A stretch of 64,000 nt of DNA from Pusillimonas sp. TS35 (lineage in GTDB: Bacteria > Pseudomonadota > Gammaproteobacteria > Burkholderiales > Burkholderiaceae_B). Numbering within the stretch: position 1 is the first letter of the stretch; each line of letters opens with the position of its first letter. The stretch is from contig NZ_WWER01000010.1 of the NCBI RefSeq assembly GCF_009857885.1, positions 1 through 64,000 of the forward strand, read 5' to 3'. Both the position numbers and the translations under genes were made by a program. Positions 26,875 through 37,715 of this stretch are shown piece by piece. The notes under the pieces were generated by a model that had not been told where the DNA came from, searched no databases, and saw only the letters and a list, made by a program, of their open reading frames with translations.

Positions 26875-27648
26875 ATGGAAGCCATGATCAAAACCGAAAC
26901 CCGCGGCCGCGTGGGCTTGATCACCCTAGATCGTCCCAAGCAATTGAACGCACTCAGCAACGAAGTCATCGGCCAGGTGGCAACGGCGCTGCGCACGTTC
27001 GAGGCTGACGATGGTATTGGCGCTATTGTCATTACCGGCAGCGAAAAGGCCTTTGCCGCCGGTGCCGACATTGCCGCCATGCAAGGCTGGAATTTCGTCG
27101 ACGTCTATATGCAGGATTACATAGGTGGCGAATGGCAATACATCCGCCAAGTCCGCAAACCCATCATTGCCGCGGTCGCGGGCTACGCCCTGGGCGGTGG
27201 CTGCGAACTGGCGATGGCGTGCGACATCATCATTGCCGCCGATAACGCCAAGTTCGGCCAGCCCGAAATCAAGCTGGGTGTCATCCCGGGCTTTGGCGGC
27301 ACGCAGCGCCTGCCTCGGGCGGTGGGCAAGGCCAAGGCCATGGATCTTGTCCTCACTGCCCGCATGATGGACGCCGTCGAAGCCGAGCGCGCCGGCCTGG
27401 TGTCGCGCGTGGTGCCCTTGGAGAAGTTGATGGAAGAAGCCATGGATGCGGCCGCCGTGATCGCATCCATGTCGCTGCCCTCAGCCATCATGGCCAAAGA
27501 GTGCGTCAACATGGCATACGAAGGCTCGCTCAACGACACACTGTTGTATGAACGCCGCAATTTTCATGCGCTTTTTTCCACCGAAGACCAGAAGGAAGGG
27601 ATGGCTGCTTTCGTGGAAAAGCGTAAGCCTGGCTTCAAGCACCGCTAG
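26875..27648 (+). CDS. Enoyl-CoA hydratase
   Basis: Crotonase-fold enzyme, 257 residues, hydrating trans-2-enoyl-CoA in fatty or aromatic acid oxidation. The oxyanion hole is made by [11 protein letters not shown] (about residues 62-72) and [13 protein letters not shown] (about 105-117). Both catalytic Glu positions of the hydratase type are present: GGCELA and, about 20 residues on, [24 protein letters not shown] lies 9 nt before ATG at 26875. It stands alone, between the divergent M61 gene and the ATP synthase operon. Confidence 0.93.
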   Translation: MEAMIKTETRGRVGLITLDRPKQLNALSNEVIGQVATALRTFEADDGIGAIVITGSEKAFAAGADIAAMQGWNFVDVYMQDYIGGEWQYIRQVRKPIIAAVAGYALGGGCELAMACDIIIAADNAKFGQPEIKLGVIPGFGGTQRLPRAVGKAKAMDLVLTARMMDAVEAERAGLVSRVVPLEKLMEEAMDAAAVIASMSLPSAIMAKECVNMAYEGSLNDTLLYERRNFHALFSTEDQKEGMAAFVEKRKPGFKHR

Positions 27649-27676
27649 CCAGGGTACGCCGCGAGATCTGTAGGCA

Positions 27677-27694
27677 GCGCCCCACACGGGGCGC
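27677..27694 (+). terminator. Short G+C hairpin after the enoyl-CoA hydratase
   Basis: GCGCCCC and GGGGCGC pair around ACAC, 28 bp past the stop. There is no T-run, so intrinsic termination is doubtful. The atp promoter begins 9 bp later. Confidence 0.4.
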
Positions 27695-27702
27695 CTGACA
27701 AG

Positions 27703-27732
27703 TTGCTTACGGCTTGAAAAAAAAGCTATACT
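27703..27732 (+). promoter_or_regulatory. Promoter of the ATP synthase operon
   Basis: TTGCTT (27703-27708) and TATACT (27727-27732) are spaced by 18 bp with an A-tract in the spacer. They lie about 50 bp before atpI. No operator-like dyad is apparent, in keeping with a constitutive operon. Confidence 0.6.
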
Positions 27733-27782
27733 TCACGGGTTTAACGCCTCGCGGTAATTAATCAAGGTCTGCATTTCGCGCC

Positions 27783-28253
27783 ATGGATACAAACACGGTT
27801 GCGGGCAGCGGCAAACCAGGCGAAACAAGGGGATTTGGCGCTGAAAAGCTCGTGCTAACAGAGCAGGATCGCGCTGCCATACATCTGAGAGCAAGTACCG
27901 GCCTATTGCGTACGCTGGCTGCCCAGGCGGTCATGCTGGCTGTCGCAGTGCTGGTGTGCGGTCTGGTGGCTGGAAGCGGCGCGGCGATATCCGCGCTGAT
28001 CGGTGGCGGTGCGTATCTGGTTCCCAATTCCTTGTTTGCCTTGCGTCTGCTCGCGGGCCTCTGGGGGCCGGCAAGGTCTGACCCGCTCACTTTTTTTTGG
28101 GGCGAAGCCTTCAAGCTCGCCTCGTCATTGGCGGTGCTTGGTTTGGCCGGCTGGCTGGGTTCAGGTTGGCTTTCATGGCCGGCCGCGCTGGTGGGGTTGC
28201 TGTTCGTATTAAAGGGCTATGTGCTGCTGTTGCTGTTTCGCAAGCTGCCATAG
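27783..28253 (+). CDS. atpI: ATP synthase subunit I (AtpI)
   Basis: A 156-residue membrane protein with four hydrophobic segments (LAAQAVMLAVAVLVCGLVAG, AISALIGGGAYLVPNSLFAL, FKLASSLAVLGLAGWLG, AALVGLLFVLKGYVLLLLF). It is the first gene of the atp operon. AtpI proteins are thought to help assemble the c-ring or transport Mg2+; they are not part of the mature motor. The sequence is poorly conserved, and the call rests largely on position plus the four-segment pattern and the GGGAYLVPN block. Confidence 0.87.
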   Translation: MDTNTVAGSGKPGETRGFGAEKLVLTEQDRAAIHLRASTGLLRTLAAQAVMLAVAVLVCGLVAGSGAAISALIGGGAYLVPNSLFALRLLAGLWGPARSDPLTFFWGEAFKLASSLAVLGLAGWLGSGWLSWPAALVGLLFVLKGYVLLLLFRKLP

Positions 28254-28311
28254 CCATGTTTATGTGATTCACGGGCGCCGCGCGTCCTCTTTACGATAAA
28301 GGTTCATTCAG

Positions 28312-29190
28312 ATGGCTGCTAGTGATATTTCGCCACAGTCCGCGTACATTCAGCATCACTTGGTTCACCTGAATAACGTTGGCGAGAAGCAGTCGGTCAT
28401 CGCAGACTTTAATATCGTCAACTACGACTCCCTCTTCTGGGCGATTCTTGCCGGCCTCGTTGTTATTTTCTTCCTCTGGCGCGCAGCGCGCCGCGCCACC
28501 GCCGGTGTTCCTGGTCGCTTCCAGGTTGCCGTCGAAATGCTCGCCGACATGGTCGAAGAGCAGGCAAAAGCCATTATCCCCAGTGAAACCACCCGCCGCT
28601 TCATTTCCCCGCTGGCGCTTACGGTTTTCCTCTGGATTATCCTCATGAACGCGCTCGATCTGGTGCCGGTCGATTTCCTGGGCTGGGTATTCATCAATAC
28701 CGGTCTGGGAGACAGCCACCACGATCCGCTCTACTTCCATCGTATCCTCCCCACCGCCGACCTGAACGTGCCCATGGGCATGTCGTTGGGCGTGCTGCTC
28801 CTGATGTTCTACTACGGCATCAAAATCCATAACCCGGGCGGCTTCGTGAAAGGCCTGTTCACCGCGCCTTTCCATGCGCACGGCGTTTTCGGTCTGCTGC
28901 TCGCGCCGTTTAACTTCCTGCTGAACTGCATCGAGTACGCCGCCAAATCGGTTTCGTTGGGTATGCGGTTGTTCGGCAACATGTTTGCCGGCGAACTCAT
29001 CTTCATGCTGATTGCCCTGCTGGGCGGTGCATGGTCTGGCTTTAATGGCTCAAGCCTGGGCTTGGGTATCGGTCATGTATTGGCCGGTTCGGTGTGGGCG
29101 ATCTTCCACATCCTGATCGTGCTGTTGCAGGCCTTTATTTTCATGATGTTGACCCTGGTGTACGTGGGTCAGGCTCACGAAAGCCATTAA
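28312..29190 (+). CDS. atpB: ATP synthase Fo subunit a
   Basis: Membrane subunit that forms the proton half-channels, 292 residues. The essential Arg lies in [17 protein letters not shown]; the C-terminal helix with [20 protein letters not shown] closes the channel. The N-terminus YIQHHLVHL is typical. Follows atpI by 58 bp and precedes atpE by 106 bp. Confidence 0.97.
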   Translation: MAASDISPQSAYIQHHLVHLNNVGEKQSVIADFNIVNYDSLFWAILAGLVVIFFLWRAARRATAGVPGRFQVAVEMLADMVEEQAKAIIPSETTRRFISPLALTVFLWIILMNALDLVPVDFLGWVFINTGLGDSHHDPLYFHRILPTADLNVPMGMSLGVLLLMFYYGIKIHNPGGFVKGLFTAPFHAHGVFGLLLAPFNFLLNCIEYAAKSVSLGMRLFGNMFAGELIFMLIALLGGAWSGFNGSSLGLGIGHVLAGSVWAIFHILIVLLQAFIFMMLTLVYVGQAHESH

Positions 29191-29260
29191 TGGGTTTCGG
29201 CCGGGTGGGCGCCGCCCGCCGGTCGGGGTGCAGGATTTTCTTGCAATGCAGTTTCTTTGA

Positions 29261-29539
<279 letters not shown>

Positions 29540-29570
29540 GCAGCGCCGCCCGCCACGTGTGGGCCTAGCA

Positions 29571-29635
29571 GCCGCAACACCCGCCATTGGGCGGGCTTGC
29601 GGCTTGGATATCAGGTGTCGTGCGGCCATGGCCGC
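29571..29635 (+). other. Two strong hairpins between atpE and atpF
   Basis: Stem one (29571-29603) has outer arms GCCGCA/TGCGGC and inner arms CCCGCC/GGCGGG around ATTG. Stem two is the palindrome GCGGCCATGGCCGC (29622-29635). There is no T-run, and the operon continues. In atp operons extra subunit c is needed, so an mRNA-stabilising or attenuating role is plausible but inferred. Confidence 0.55.
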
Positions 29636-29665
29636 CTGGCACTAGAGGTTTAAAGGGAAACGACC

Positions 29666-30136
29666 GTGAATTTAAACGCGACTCTCTTTTTTCAGATGAT
29701 CGTGTTTTTCGTGTTGGGTTGGTTTACGATGAAATTCGTATGGCCGCCGCTCACGAAAGCAATGGACGACCGCCGCCAGAAAATCGCCGATGGCCTCGCC
29801 GCCGCCGATAAAGGCAAGGCAGATCTCGCCCAGGCGCAGGCGCGCATCAGCCTGATCGAAGCTTCCGCCAAAACGGAAAACCATGCACGCATGGTCGAGG
29901 CCGAGAAACAGGCCGCTGTATTGATCGAGCAGGCTCGGCGCGAAGCCGAGGCCGAGAAGGCGCGCATTCTTGCCCAGGCCCGACAAGACGCCGAGCAAGA
30001 AGTCCAGCGCTTGCGCAACGACCTCCGCGACGACGTTGCCACCCTGGCCGTCAAAGGCGCCGAGCAGATCCTGCGCCGCGAAGTTGACGCCAACGCGCAT
30101 GCCCAGCTGCTGGATCAGCTCAAGGCTCAACTCTAG
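29666..30136 (+). CDS. atpF: ATP synthase Fo subunit b
   Basis: Peripheral stalk subunit, 156 residues: one N-terminal membrane helix ([19 protein letters not shown]) and then a long charged helix rich in Ala, Glu, Lys and Arg (about residues 35-150) that dimerises as a coiled coil. The start is GTG at 29666 with AAGGGAAACGACC before it. It follows atpE after 126 bp containing hairpins. Confidence 0.96.
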   Translation: MNLNATLFFQMIVFFVLGWFTMKFVWPPLTKAMDDRRQKIADGLAAADKGKADLAQAQARISLIEASAKTENHARMVEAEKQAAVLIEQARREAEAEKARILAQARQDAEQEVQRLRNDLRDDVATLAVKGAEQILRREVDANAHAQLLDQLKAQL

Positions 30137-30150
30137 ACTCAAGGCAAGCC

Positions 30151-30690
30151 ATGGCTGAATTATCGACTATCGCCCGACCGTACGCCGAAGCGCTGTTTGC
30201 GGCGGCGCTGAACGACCAGGCGGGCCTCGAGAACTGGTCCGCGCTGCTGTCCGAACTGGCCCAGGTTGCCAGCATGGGCGACGTGCGCGAGGCGCTTACC
30301 GATCCGCGCCTGAACGCCGACCAGCGTATCGACCTCTTCACCGGGTTGATCAAATCCCCGCTTTCGGCCCAGGCGCGCAACTTTATCGAGCTGCTGGTCG
30401 GCAACAACCGCATCCTGTTGTTGCCGCAGATTGCCGAGCAGTTCGAAAGCCTCAAAAACCAGCGCGAGGGTACGGCGCTGGCGCAGATCACCAGCGCTTT
30501 CGAGTTGTCCGACGCACAGGTGGCGGAACTCGTATCCGGGCTGGAAAAGAAGTTCGGCCTCAAGCTCAAGCCGTCCGTTACCGTGGATCCCGCCCTCATC
30601 GGCGGCGTGCGCGTGCTCGTCGGCGACCAAGTACTTGACACTTCCGTGCAGGCCCAGCTGGCCCGCATGCGCGATGCTCTGGTCGCCTGA
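30151..30690 (+). CDS. atpH: ATP synthase F1 subunit delta
   Basis: Links the top of the F1 head to the peripheral stalk, 179 residues. N-terminal [12 protein letters not shown] is the family beginning; the C-terminal [25 protein letters not shown] block is the conserved signature. It is 14 bp after atpF and 34 bp before atpA. Confidence 0.96.
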   Translation: MAELSTIARPYAEALFAAALNDQAGLENWSALLSELAQVASMGDVREALTDPRLNADQRIDLFTGLIKSPLSAQARNFIELLVGNNRILLLPQIAEQFESLKNQREGTALAQITSAFELSDAQVAELVSGLEKKFGLKLKPSVTVDPALIGGVRVLVGDQVLDTSVQAQLARMRDALVA

Positions 30691-30724
30691 CGCGGCCAGT
30701 TAACAGGATTCCAGGAGTCTGAAC

Positions 30725-32266
30725 ATGCAACTTAACCCGTCAGAGATCAGCGAACTGCTCAAGAGCCGCATTGAAGGCCTGGGCGCGTCCACCGACGTTC
30801 GCACGCAAGGCACGGTCGTCTCCGTGACCGACGGTATTACCCGCATCCACGGCCTGTCGGACGTGATGCAAGGCGAAATGCTTGAATTCCCGAACAACGT
30901 TTTCGGTCTGGCGCTCAACCTCGAGCGCGATTCCGTGGGCGCGGTGATTCTGGGCGACTATACCGGCGTTTCCGAAGGCGACCCGGTCAAGACCACCGGC
31001 CGCATCCTCGAGGTGCCGGTTGGCCCCGAACTGCGTGGCCGCGTCGTCGACGCGCTGGGCAACCCCATCGACGGCAAGGGTCCCATCAACGCCAAGGCAA
31101 CCGACATCATCGAGAAAGTCGCGCCCGGCGTTATTGCGCGTAAATCGGTGACTCAACCGCTGCAAACCGGTACCAAGGCCATCGACGCCATGGTGCCCAT
31201 TGGCCGTGGTCAGCGCGAACTCATCATCGGCGACCGTCAAACCGGTAAAACTGCCGTTGCGGTGGACACCATCATCAACCAGAAGGGCCAGGACGTTACC
31301 TGCGTGTACGTCGCCATCGGCCAGAAGGCTTCCACGATCAACAACGTGGTGCGCAAGCTCGAAGAGCACGGCGCCATGGCGTACACCATCGTGGTTGCCG
31401 CGCCGGCGTCTGAATCGGCCGCCATGCAGTACCTGGCCGCCTACTCCGGCTGCACCATGGGCGAATACTTCCGCGACCGCGGCGAAGACGCCCTGATCAT
31501 CTACGACGATCTCACCAAGCAAGCCTGGGCCTACCGCCAGGTCTCGCTGCTGCTGCGCCGCCCGCCCGGTCGCGAAGCCTATCCCGGCGACGTGTTCTAC
31601 CTGCACTCCCGCCTGCTCGAGCGTGCCGCCCGCGTCAACGAAGAATACGTCGAGAAGTTCACCAACGGTGAAGTCAAAGGCAAAACGGGCTCGCTCACCG
31701 CGCTGCCCATCATCGAAACGCAGGCTGGCGACGTGTCGGCATTCGTGCCCACCAACGTCATCTCCATTACCGACGGCCAGATCTTCCTCGAGACCGACCT
31801 GTTCAACGCCGGTATCCGTCCCGCCATCAACGCCGGTATCTCGGTGTCCCGTGTGGGCGGTTCCGCACAAACCAAGGTCATCAAGAAGCTCTCGGGCGGT
31901 ATTCGTACCGACCTGGCCCAGTATCGTGAGCTGGCTGCCTTTGCGCAGTTTGCGTCCGACCTCGACGACGCCACCCGTCGTCAGCTCGAGCGCGGCAAGC
32001 GCGTGGTCGAACTGCTCAAGCAGCCCCAGTACCAGCCCAACCCGGTATGGGAGCAGGCCGTTTCGCTTTTCGCCGTCAACGGCGGCTATCTCGACGACAT
32101 CCAGGTCGAAAAGATCCTGCCGTTCGAGAAGGCGCTGCGCGACTTCCTGCGCAGCAAGCACGAGGCGCTGATCCAACGCATCCAGGACAAAAAAGAACTG
32201 TCCAAGGACGACGAGGGCGAACTGGTAGCCGCCATTCAAGAGTTCAAGAAGCACGGTACTTATTGA
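30725..32266 (+). CDS. atpA: ATP synthase F1 subunit alpha
   Basis: Non-catalytic nucleotide-binding subunit, 513 residues. Walker A GDRQTGKT lies near 170; the alpha signature [14 protein letters not shown] is near 365. The N-terminus [19 protein letters not shown] is standard. A 528-residue frame runs antisense over the whole gene but is a composition shadow. Confidence 0.98.
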   Translation: MQLNPSEISELLKSRIEGLGASTDVRTQGTVVSVTDGITRIHGLSDVMQGEMLEFPNNVFGLALNLERDSVGAVILGDYTGVSEGDPVKTTGRILEVPVGPELRGRVVDALGNPIDGKGPINAKATDIIEKVAPGVIARKSVTQPLQTGTKAIDAMVPIGRGQRELIIGDRQTGKTAVAVDTIINQKGQDVTCVYVAIGQKASTINNVVRKLEEHGAMAYTIVVAAPASESAAMQYLAAYSGCTMGEYFRDRGEDALIIYDDLTKQAWAYRQVSLLLRRPPGREAYPGDVFYLHSRLLERAARVNEEYVEKFTNGEVKGKTGSLTALPIIETQAGDVSAFVPTNVISITDGQIFLETDLFNAGIRPAINAGISVSRVGGSAQTKVIKKLSGGIRTDLAQYRELAAFAQFASDLDDATRRQLERGKRVVELLKQPQYQPNPVWEQAVSLFAVNGGYLDDIQVEKILPFEKALRDFLRSKHEALIQRIQDKKELSKDDEGELVAAIQEFKKHGTY

Positions 32267-32361
32267 GTGATGGCACGGGCATCCGGGCGGCCGCCCGGGC
32301 CCGCGCGTAAGGCGGGGCAGGCGCAAGCCGCTTCGCTATAACGCCCTTTCAGGAAAGAGCG

Positions 32362-33273
32362 ATGGCCGGAATTAAGGAAATTCGAACCAAGATCAAGAGC
32401 GTGCAAAACACGCGCAAGATCACCAAAGCCATGGAGATGGTGGCGGCGTCCAAGATGCGCAAAGCGCAAGAGAGGATGCGTGCTGGCCGTCCCTATGCAA
32501 CCAAGGTGCGCGATATCGCGTCTCACCTGATGCAGGCGCATCCCGACTACACGCACCCCTACATGATTGAGCGGCCCCAGTTGCGGGCGGCAGGGGTGGT
32601 TGTGGTCACCACCGACAAGGGTCTGTGCGGTGGCCTCAATACCAATATCATGCGTCTGGTTCTGGCCCGCCTGAGGGAATTCGAGCAGCAGGGCATCAAG
32701 ACGCAGTTCACCGCTTTCGGCAACAAGGGCGCCGGTACGCTTACCCGTATCAGCGCCAACCTGGTGTCGCAAGAGGTCAACCTCGGTGATGCGCCCAACC
32801 TTGAACGCCTCATTGGCGCCGTCAAGGTCCAGCTCGACGACTTCGTTGACGGCAAAATCGACGCTGTCTACCTGGCGACAAACCGCTTCGTCAACACGAT
32901 GAAGCAGGATCCCACCTTCATTCGTCTGCTGCCGCTTCCTAGCGGTCTCGAGGATCCTTTCCAGTCGCAGGCTGAGAACGCCGAGGCCGAGGCCGGACGC
33001 GTGCACTCGACCCATGGTTGGGATTACATCTACGAGCCCGATTCCAGAACTGTCATCGACGATTTGCTGCTGCGTTACGTCGAAGGCCTGATCTACCAAG
33101 CGGTGGCCGAGAACATGGCGTCCGAGCAATCCGCCCGGATGGTCGCCATGAAGGCGGCGTCCGACAACGCAAAGAAAGTCATCGGCGATCTGCAACTGGT
33201 CTACAACAAGACCCGCCAGGCTGCCATTACCAAAGAGATTTCAGAAATCGTGGGGGGGGCCGCAGCGGTATAA
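32362..33273 (+). CDS. atpG: ATP synthase F1 subunit gamma
   Basis: Central rotor shaft, 303 residues. N-terminal [30 protein letters not shown] and C-terminal [19 protein letters not shown] are the two long helices that form the coiled shaft; [11 protein letters not shown] is conserved in the middle. It has a short insertion ([14 protein letters not shown], about residues 205-220) seen in related betaproteobacteria. 95 bp separate it from atpA. Confidence 0.97.
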   Translation: MAGIKEIRTKIKSVQNTRKITKAMEMVAASKMRKAQERMRAGRPYATKVRDIASHLMQAHPDYTHPYMIERPQLRAAGVVVVTTDKGLCGGLNTNIMRLVLARLREFEQQGIKTQFTAFGNKGAGTLTRISANLVSQEVNLGDAPNLERLIGAVKVQLDDFVDGKIDAVYLATNRFVNTMKQDPTFIRLLPLPSGLEDPFQSQAENAEAEAGRVHSTHGWDYIYEPDSRTVIDDLLLRYVEGLIYQAVAENMASEQSARMVAMKAASDNAKKVIGDLQLVYNKTRQAAITKEISEIVGGAAAV

Positions 33274-33358
33274 ACCCCATCGCTCGGCTGTGCGGCGTCT
33301 GTCTCGCAGCCACTCACAGATGGCAATACTCGCAACGCATCCCGTCAAAGATATTTAG

Positions 33359-34792
<1,434 letters not shown>

Positions 34793-34801
34793 GGATTAGA
34801 C

Positions 34802-35224
34802 ATGGCCACTCTGCATGTTGACGTCGTCAGCGCTGAAGAGTCGATTTTTGCCGGCGAGGCAAAATTCGTGGCGCTGCCCGGCGAATCTGGCGAGCTGGGC
34901 ATTCTGCCCGGCCATACGCCGCTCATTTCCCGCATCAAGCCTGGTACGGTTCGTATCCAGCTGGTTGACGGCGGCGAAGTGGGTATCTTCGTGGCGGGCG
35001 GCATTCTCGAGGTGCAACCCGGGGTGGTGACTGTCCTGTCCGACACCGCCATCCGTGCCGAAGATCTCGACGAAGCCAAGGCGCTCGAGGCTCGTAAAAA
35101 GGCTGAAGAGGCCCTGCGCACGGCCAAAGACAAGGCAGATATTGCCGTTGTCGAGGCCGAGCTGGCCTTGCTGGCAGCAGAGGCCGCGGCAGCGCGGCGC
35201 CTGCGCCACCTGCGCCGCCACTAA
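34802..35224 (+). CDS. atpC: ATP synthase F1 subunit epsilon
   Basis: Rotor subunit that couples and can inhibit F1, 140 residues. N-terminal beta sandwich ([39 protein letters not shown]) and a C-terminal Ala/Lys-rich helical hairpin ending in basic residues (RRLRHLRRH). Last gene of the operon; the terminator begins 47 bp after its stop. Confidence 0.97.
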   Translation: MATLHVDVVSAEESIFAGEAKFVALPGESGELGILPGHTPLISRIKPGTVRIQLVDGGEVGIFVAGGILEVQPGVVTVLSDTAIRAEDLDEAKALEARKKAEEALRTAKDKADIAVVEAELALLAAEAAAARRLRHLRRH

Positions 35225-35270
35225 CGCGGTTTCGCGTGGCGACGGCCAGTTCTTACTAGCTGGTCAACGA

Positions 35271-35308
35271 AACCGGAGGCTTCTTACAGAGCCTCCGGTT
35301 CTTTTTTT
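35271..35308 (+). terminator. Terminator of the ATP synthase operon
   Basis: AACCGGAGGC (35271-35280) pairs with GCCTCCGGTT (35291-35300) and is followed by C and a run of seven T. This is the textbook form of an intrinsic terminator. Confidence 0.93.
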
Positions 35309-35421
35309 CTTGCGCGCATAATTGTCTATTCGTAGTTTCAGAGATGTAAGTTCTGCCGATTGTCGGCGCATAGTCGGGTGTCTATTCTCCTCAGCACGTT
35401 TTCACGCATATGGAGAAAAGC

Positions 35422-36273
35422 ATGAGAGAACGACTGGACTGCGCGGTATTGCTCACCACCGAGACCGCCTCGTGGGCTAATCCCGATCATCTAGCCGGCC
35501 ATAAAGGCAGATTGCAGGTTTTGCCGCTATGTCCCGACATCGATACCCACGAAAGCTATGCATCCACGATCCTGGCGGCCAATGTCATGCAGTTGCGGCG
35601 GTTCGATGCATGCCTTTTGCCGGTGGCGCCGCAAAACCTCGCTTGGGCCCGCATGACGCTTTCGGCCGCGCGTACAACATTGCGTACACCGGTTGTGACA
35701 CTGTGCCGTGATCTCAAGGCATGCGCGCTGCACGATCTTTACCTGTTGGGTGTTGCCGATTTTGTGCGTGTGCCAGTTTGCGTCGAAGAGTTGCGCGTAA
35801 GAATCGAACGGCTGTTGGATAAGCAGCGTCGTCCCGCGCCCGGCGCTGCCGCTTCAGGTGTGGGCACCACGGCGCCACAGCCTGCCGTCGCCGCGCTATA
35901 TCCAGCTACGCAGCAACTGGCGTCTTCCTTGCCCGCTGTGGCCGAACCCTCATCAGACTATGCCATAATCAGTGCCGGTATGACGGCGAGGCATATGTGC
36001 GATACCATCCTCGAGCGCACCGGTACCGAGCTCGAGGCTTTCGCTATTGCATCGGCGTCGCGTTATGCCACCTCCGCCGAATCATTCCGGCGGGCCAAAA
36101 GCCAGGTTGTCGAGCGCTTCGAGCGCGCATACATCACGGCCGCACTCAGTCGTCATTCCGGCAACATCGCCATGGCTGCACGCGCCGCGCAGAAGCACCG
36201 GCGTGCGTTCTGGGCACTGATGCGCAAACACGACATCGATGCGGGCAGCTTTCGGCGGCCTCCCGCCCGGTAA
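35422..36273 (+). CDS. Pseudo-receiver plus Fis-type HTH regulator
   Basis: A 283-residue protein. Residues about 1-125 follow the receiver-domain pattern, but the phosphoacceptor position in FDACLLPVAP is Pro rather than Asp, the acidic pair after strand 1 is missing (AVLLTTETASW), and the conserved Lys is Arg (ADFVRVP). After a Pro/Ala-rich linker, the last 55 residues (VERFERAYITAALSRHSGNIAMAARAAQKHRRAF...) match the Fis/NtrC-type DNA-binding end. There is no AAA+ domain. It is thus a likely phosphorylation-independent DNA-binding protein. ATG at 35422 has GGAG 6 nt upstream; an ATG at 35410 would add four residues. Target genes unknown. It lies between the atp terminator and hemE. Confidence 0.8.
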   Translation: MRERLDCAVLLTTETASWANPDHLAGHKGRLQVLPLCPDIDTHESYASTILAANVMQLRRFDACLLPVAPQNLAWARMTLSAARTTLRTPVVTLCRDLKACALHDLYLLGVADFVRVPVCVEELRVRIERLLDKQRRPAPGAAASGVGTTAPQPAVAALYPATQQLASSLPAVAEPSSDYAIISAGMTARHMCDTILERTGTELEAFAIASASRYATSAESFRRAKSQVVERFERAYITAALSRHSGNIAMAARAAQKHRRAFWALMRKHDIDAGSFRRPPAR

Positions 36274-36318
36274 TCCCGCCTGAACGGTAAAATCAGCTTC
36301 TTGACCAAGAGGATCTCT

Positions 36319-37398
36319 GTGACACACCCACCCCTGAAGAACGATACGCTGCTGCGCGCGCTACTGCGCGAGCCGGTTCCATACACGCCGATCTGGCTGA
36401 TGCGCCAGGCAGGCCGCTATCTCCCCGAGTACAACGCAACACGCGCGCGTGCCGGGTCGTTCCTCGGGTTGGCGCAAAATGCGGAATACGCCTGCGAAGT
36501 TACGCTGCAGCCTTTGCAGCGCTTCGACCTTGATGCCGCGATCCTGTTTTCCGATATCCTCACCATCCCTCATGCCATGGGCCTGGGGCTCGATTTCGTG
36601 GCAGGTGAGGGGCCGAGGTTTGCACATCCACTGCGCACCGAAGAAGACGTACGCCGACTGCGCGTGCCCGACATGAACGACCTGCGCTACGTGTTCGATA
36701 CGGCCTCTCTGGTGCGCAAAGAACTGGCAGGCAAAGCGCCACTGATTGGATTTGCCGGCAGCCCCTGGACGGTTGCCTGCTATATGGTCGAAGGGCAGGG
36801 TACGCGCGAGTACCAAATCATTAAAACCATGCTTTACAGCCGGCCCGACTTGCTGCATCGCATTCTCGACATCAATGCCCAGGCAACAGTGCAGTATCTC
36901 AATCACCAGATCGAGGCAGGCGCCCAGGCAATCATGATCTTCGACAGCTGGGGCGGCGTACTGGCCGATGATGCATTCCAGGCGTTTTCGCTGGATTACA
37001 CCCGGCGGGTGGTGCAAGGGCTCCAGCGTGAAAGTGATGGCCGCAGGGTTCCCATCATTGCATTTACCAAGGGCGGCTCGCCCTGGATCGAAGAAATCGC
37101 CGCCTGCGGCTGCGATGCGGTTGGCCTTGACTGGACGGCGAACCTGGCCCAGATTCGTCGGCGTACCGGTGATCGGGTTGCGCTGCAAGGTAACCTCGAC
37201 CCCATGGTAATGTTCGGCGGCGAAGCAGTGATCCGCGAACAGGCGCGGCGCGTTATCGACGACTTCGGTCGGGTTGGCGGCGGTGGCCATGTGTTCAATT
37301 TTGGCCACGGCATTTCGCGCCACACCCCGCCCGACGCAGTGGCCGCGCTGGTTGACGAGGTTCATACCTACAGCCGTGCCCATCACCAATCCGCTTGA
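36319..37398 (+). CDS. hemE: Uroporphyrinogen decarboxylase
   Basis: Converts uroporphyrinogen III to coproporphyrinogen III in haem synthesis. The protein has 359 residues from GTG at 36319, which AAGAGGA precedes at good distance; an upstream TTG is less likely. Family motifs are [15 protein letters not shown] (N-terminal signature, Arg and catalytic region), [19 protein letters not shown] with the conserved Asp, and [16 protein letters not shown]. It is followed by a hairpin and the DnaA-box-like region. Confidence 0.97.
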   Translation: MTHPPLKNDTLLRALLREPVPYTPIWLMRQAGRYLPEYNATRARAGSFLGLAQNAEYACEVTLQPLQRFDLDAAILFSDILTIPHAMGLGLDFVAGEGPRFAHPLRTEEDVRRLRVPDMNDLRYVFDTASLVRKELAGKAPLIGFAGSPWTVACYMVEGQGTREYQIIKTMLYSRPDLLHRILDINAQATVQYLNHQIEAGAQAIMIFDSWGGVLADDAFQAFSLDYTRRVVQGLQRESDGRRVPIIAFTKGGSPWIEEIAACGCDAVGLDWTANLAQIRRRTGDRVALQGNLDPMVMFGGEAVIREQARRVIDDFGRVGGGGHVFNFGHGISRHTPPDAVAALVDEVHTYSRAHHQSA

Positions 37399-37415
37399 TA
37401 CATTTTGTCAAGACC

Positions 37416-37448
37416 CCCGGAATAAGGGTTATTCCGGGCTTATATTTA
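37416..37448 (+). terminator. Terminator after hemE
   Basis: CCCGGAATA (37416-37424) pairs with TATTCCGGG (37430-37438) around AGGGT, followed by CTTATATTTA. It begins 18 bp past the stop. The T-run is interrupted, so the strength is moderate. Confidence 0.65.
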
Positions 37449-37663
37449 TCCAGGTTGTACACAGTTCTTGCGGCTTCGCAGCATTTATCCAAATTCCTTA
37501 GTTACGATCTCAATATCTGCCATAAGCGTTTGATTTTAAAGAAATAAAAACAATATTTCAGTAATGAGGCGTTATTTTTAGGCCTTTCCTCATTGACTTT
37601 CCACATGTTGTCGGCCGTCTTTTCCCCAAAGTTATCCACAGCTAGTCGTTGGAGTGTGGAAAG
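37446..37663. other. AT-rich intergenic region with DnaA-box-like sites (317-bp gap hemE-priA)
   Basis: A perfect DnaA box TTATCCACA lies at 37632-37640. Near matches are TTATCCAGG (37446-37454), TTGTACACA (37455-37463) and TTATCCAAA (37485-37493). An inverted pair CTTTCCACA (37597-37605) and TGTGGAAAG (37655-37663) flanks the perfect box. Between them is an AT-rich stretch (about 37530-37578). This composition is like a replication origin or a DnaA-controlled promoter for priA. Genes on both sides run left to right, which does not favour a bidirectional origin here. Confidence 0.45.
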
Positions 37664-37715
37664 CATGACGACAGGGGCTTTTCCAATCAAAACCCAGAAT
37701 TCACTTTAAGTATTC

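Noticed and set aside
30740-32326. 528-residue open frame antisense to atpA
   Set aside because: It mirrors the codon bias of a GC-rich gene, has a His/Val/Gly-rich composition, no family pattern and no ribosome site; atpA is certain.
37502-37690. 62-residue frame in the hemE-priA gap
   Set aside because: It lies in AT-rich sequence full of DnaA-box-like sites, has no ribosome site and looks random.
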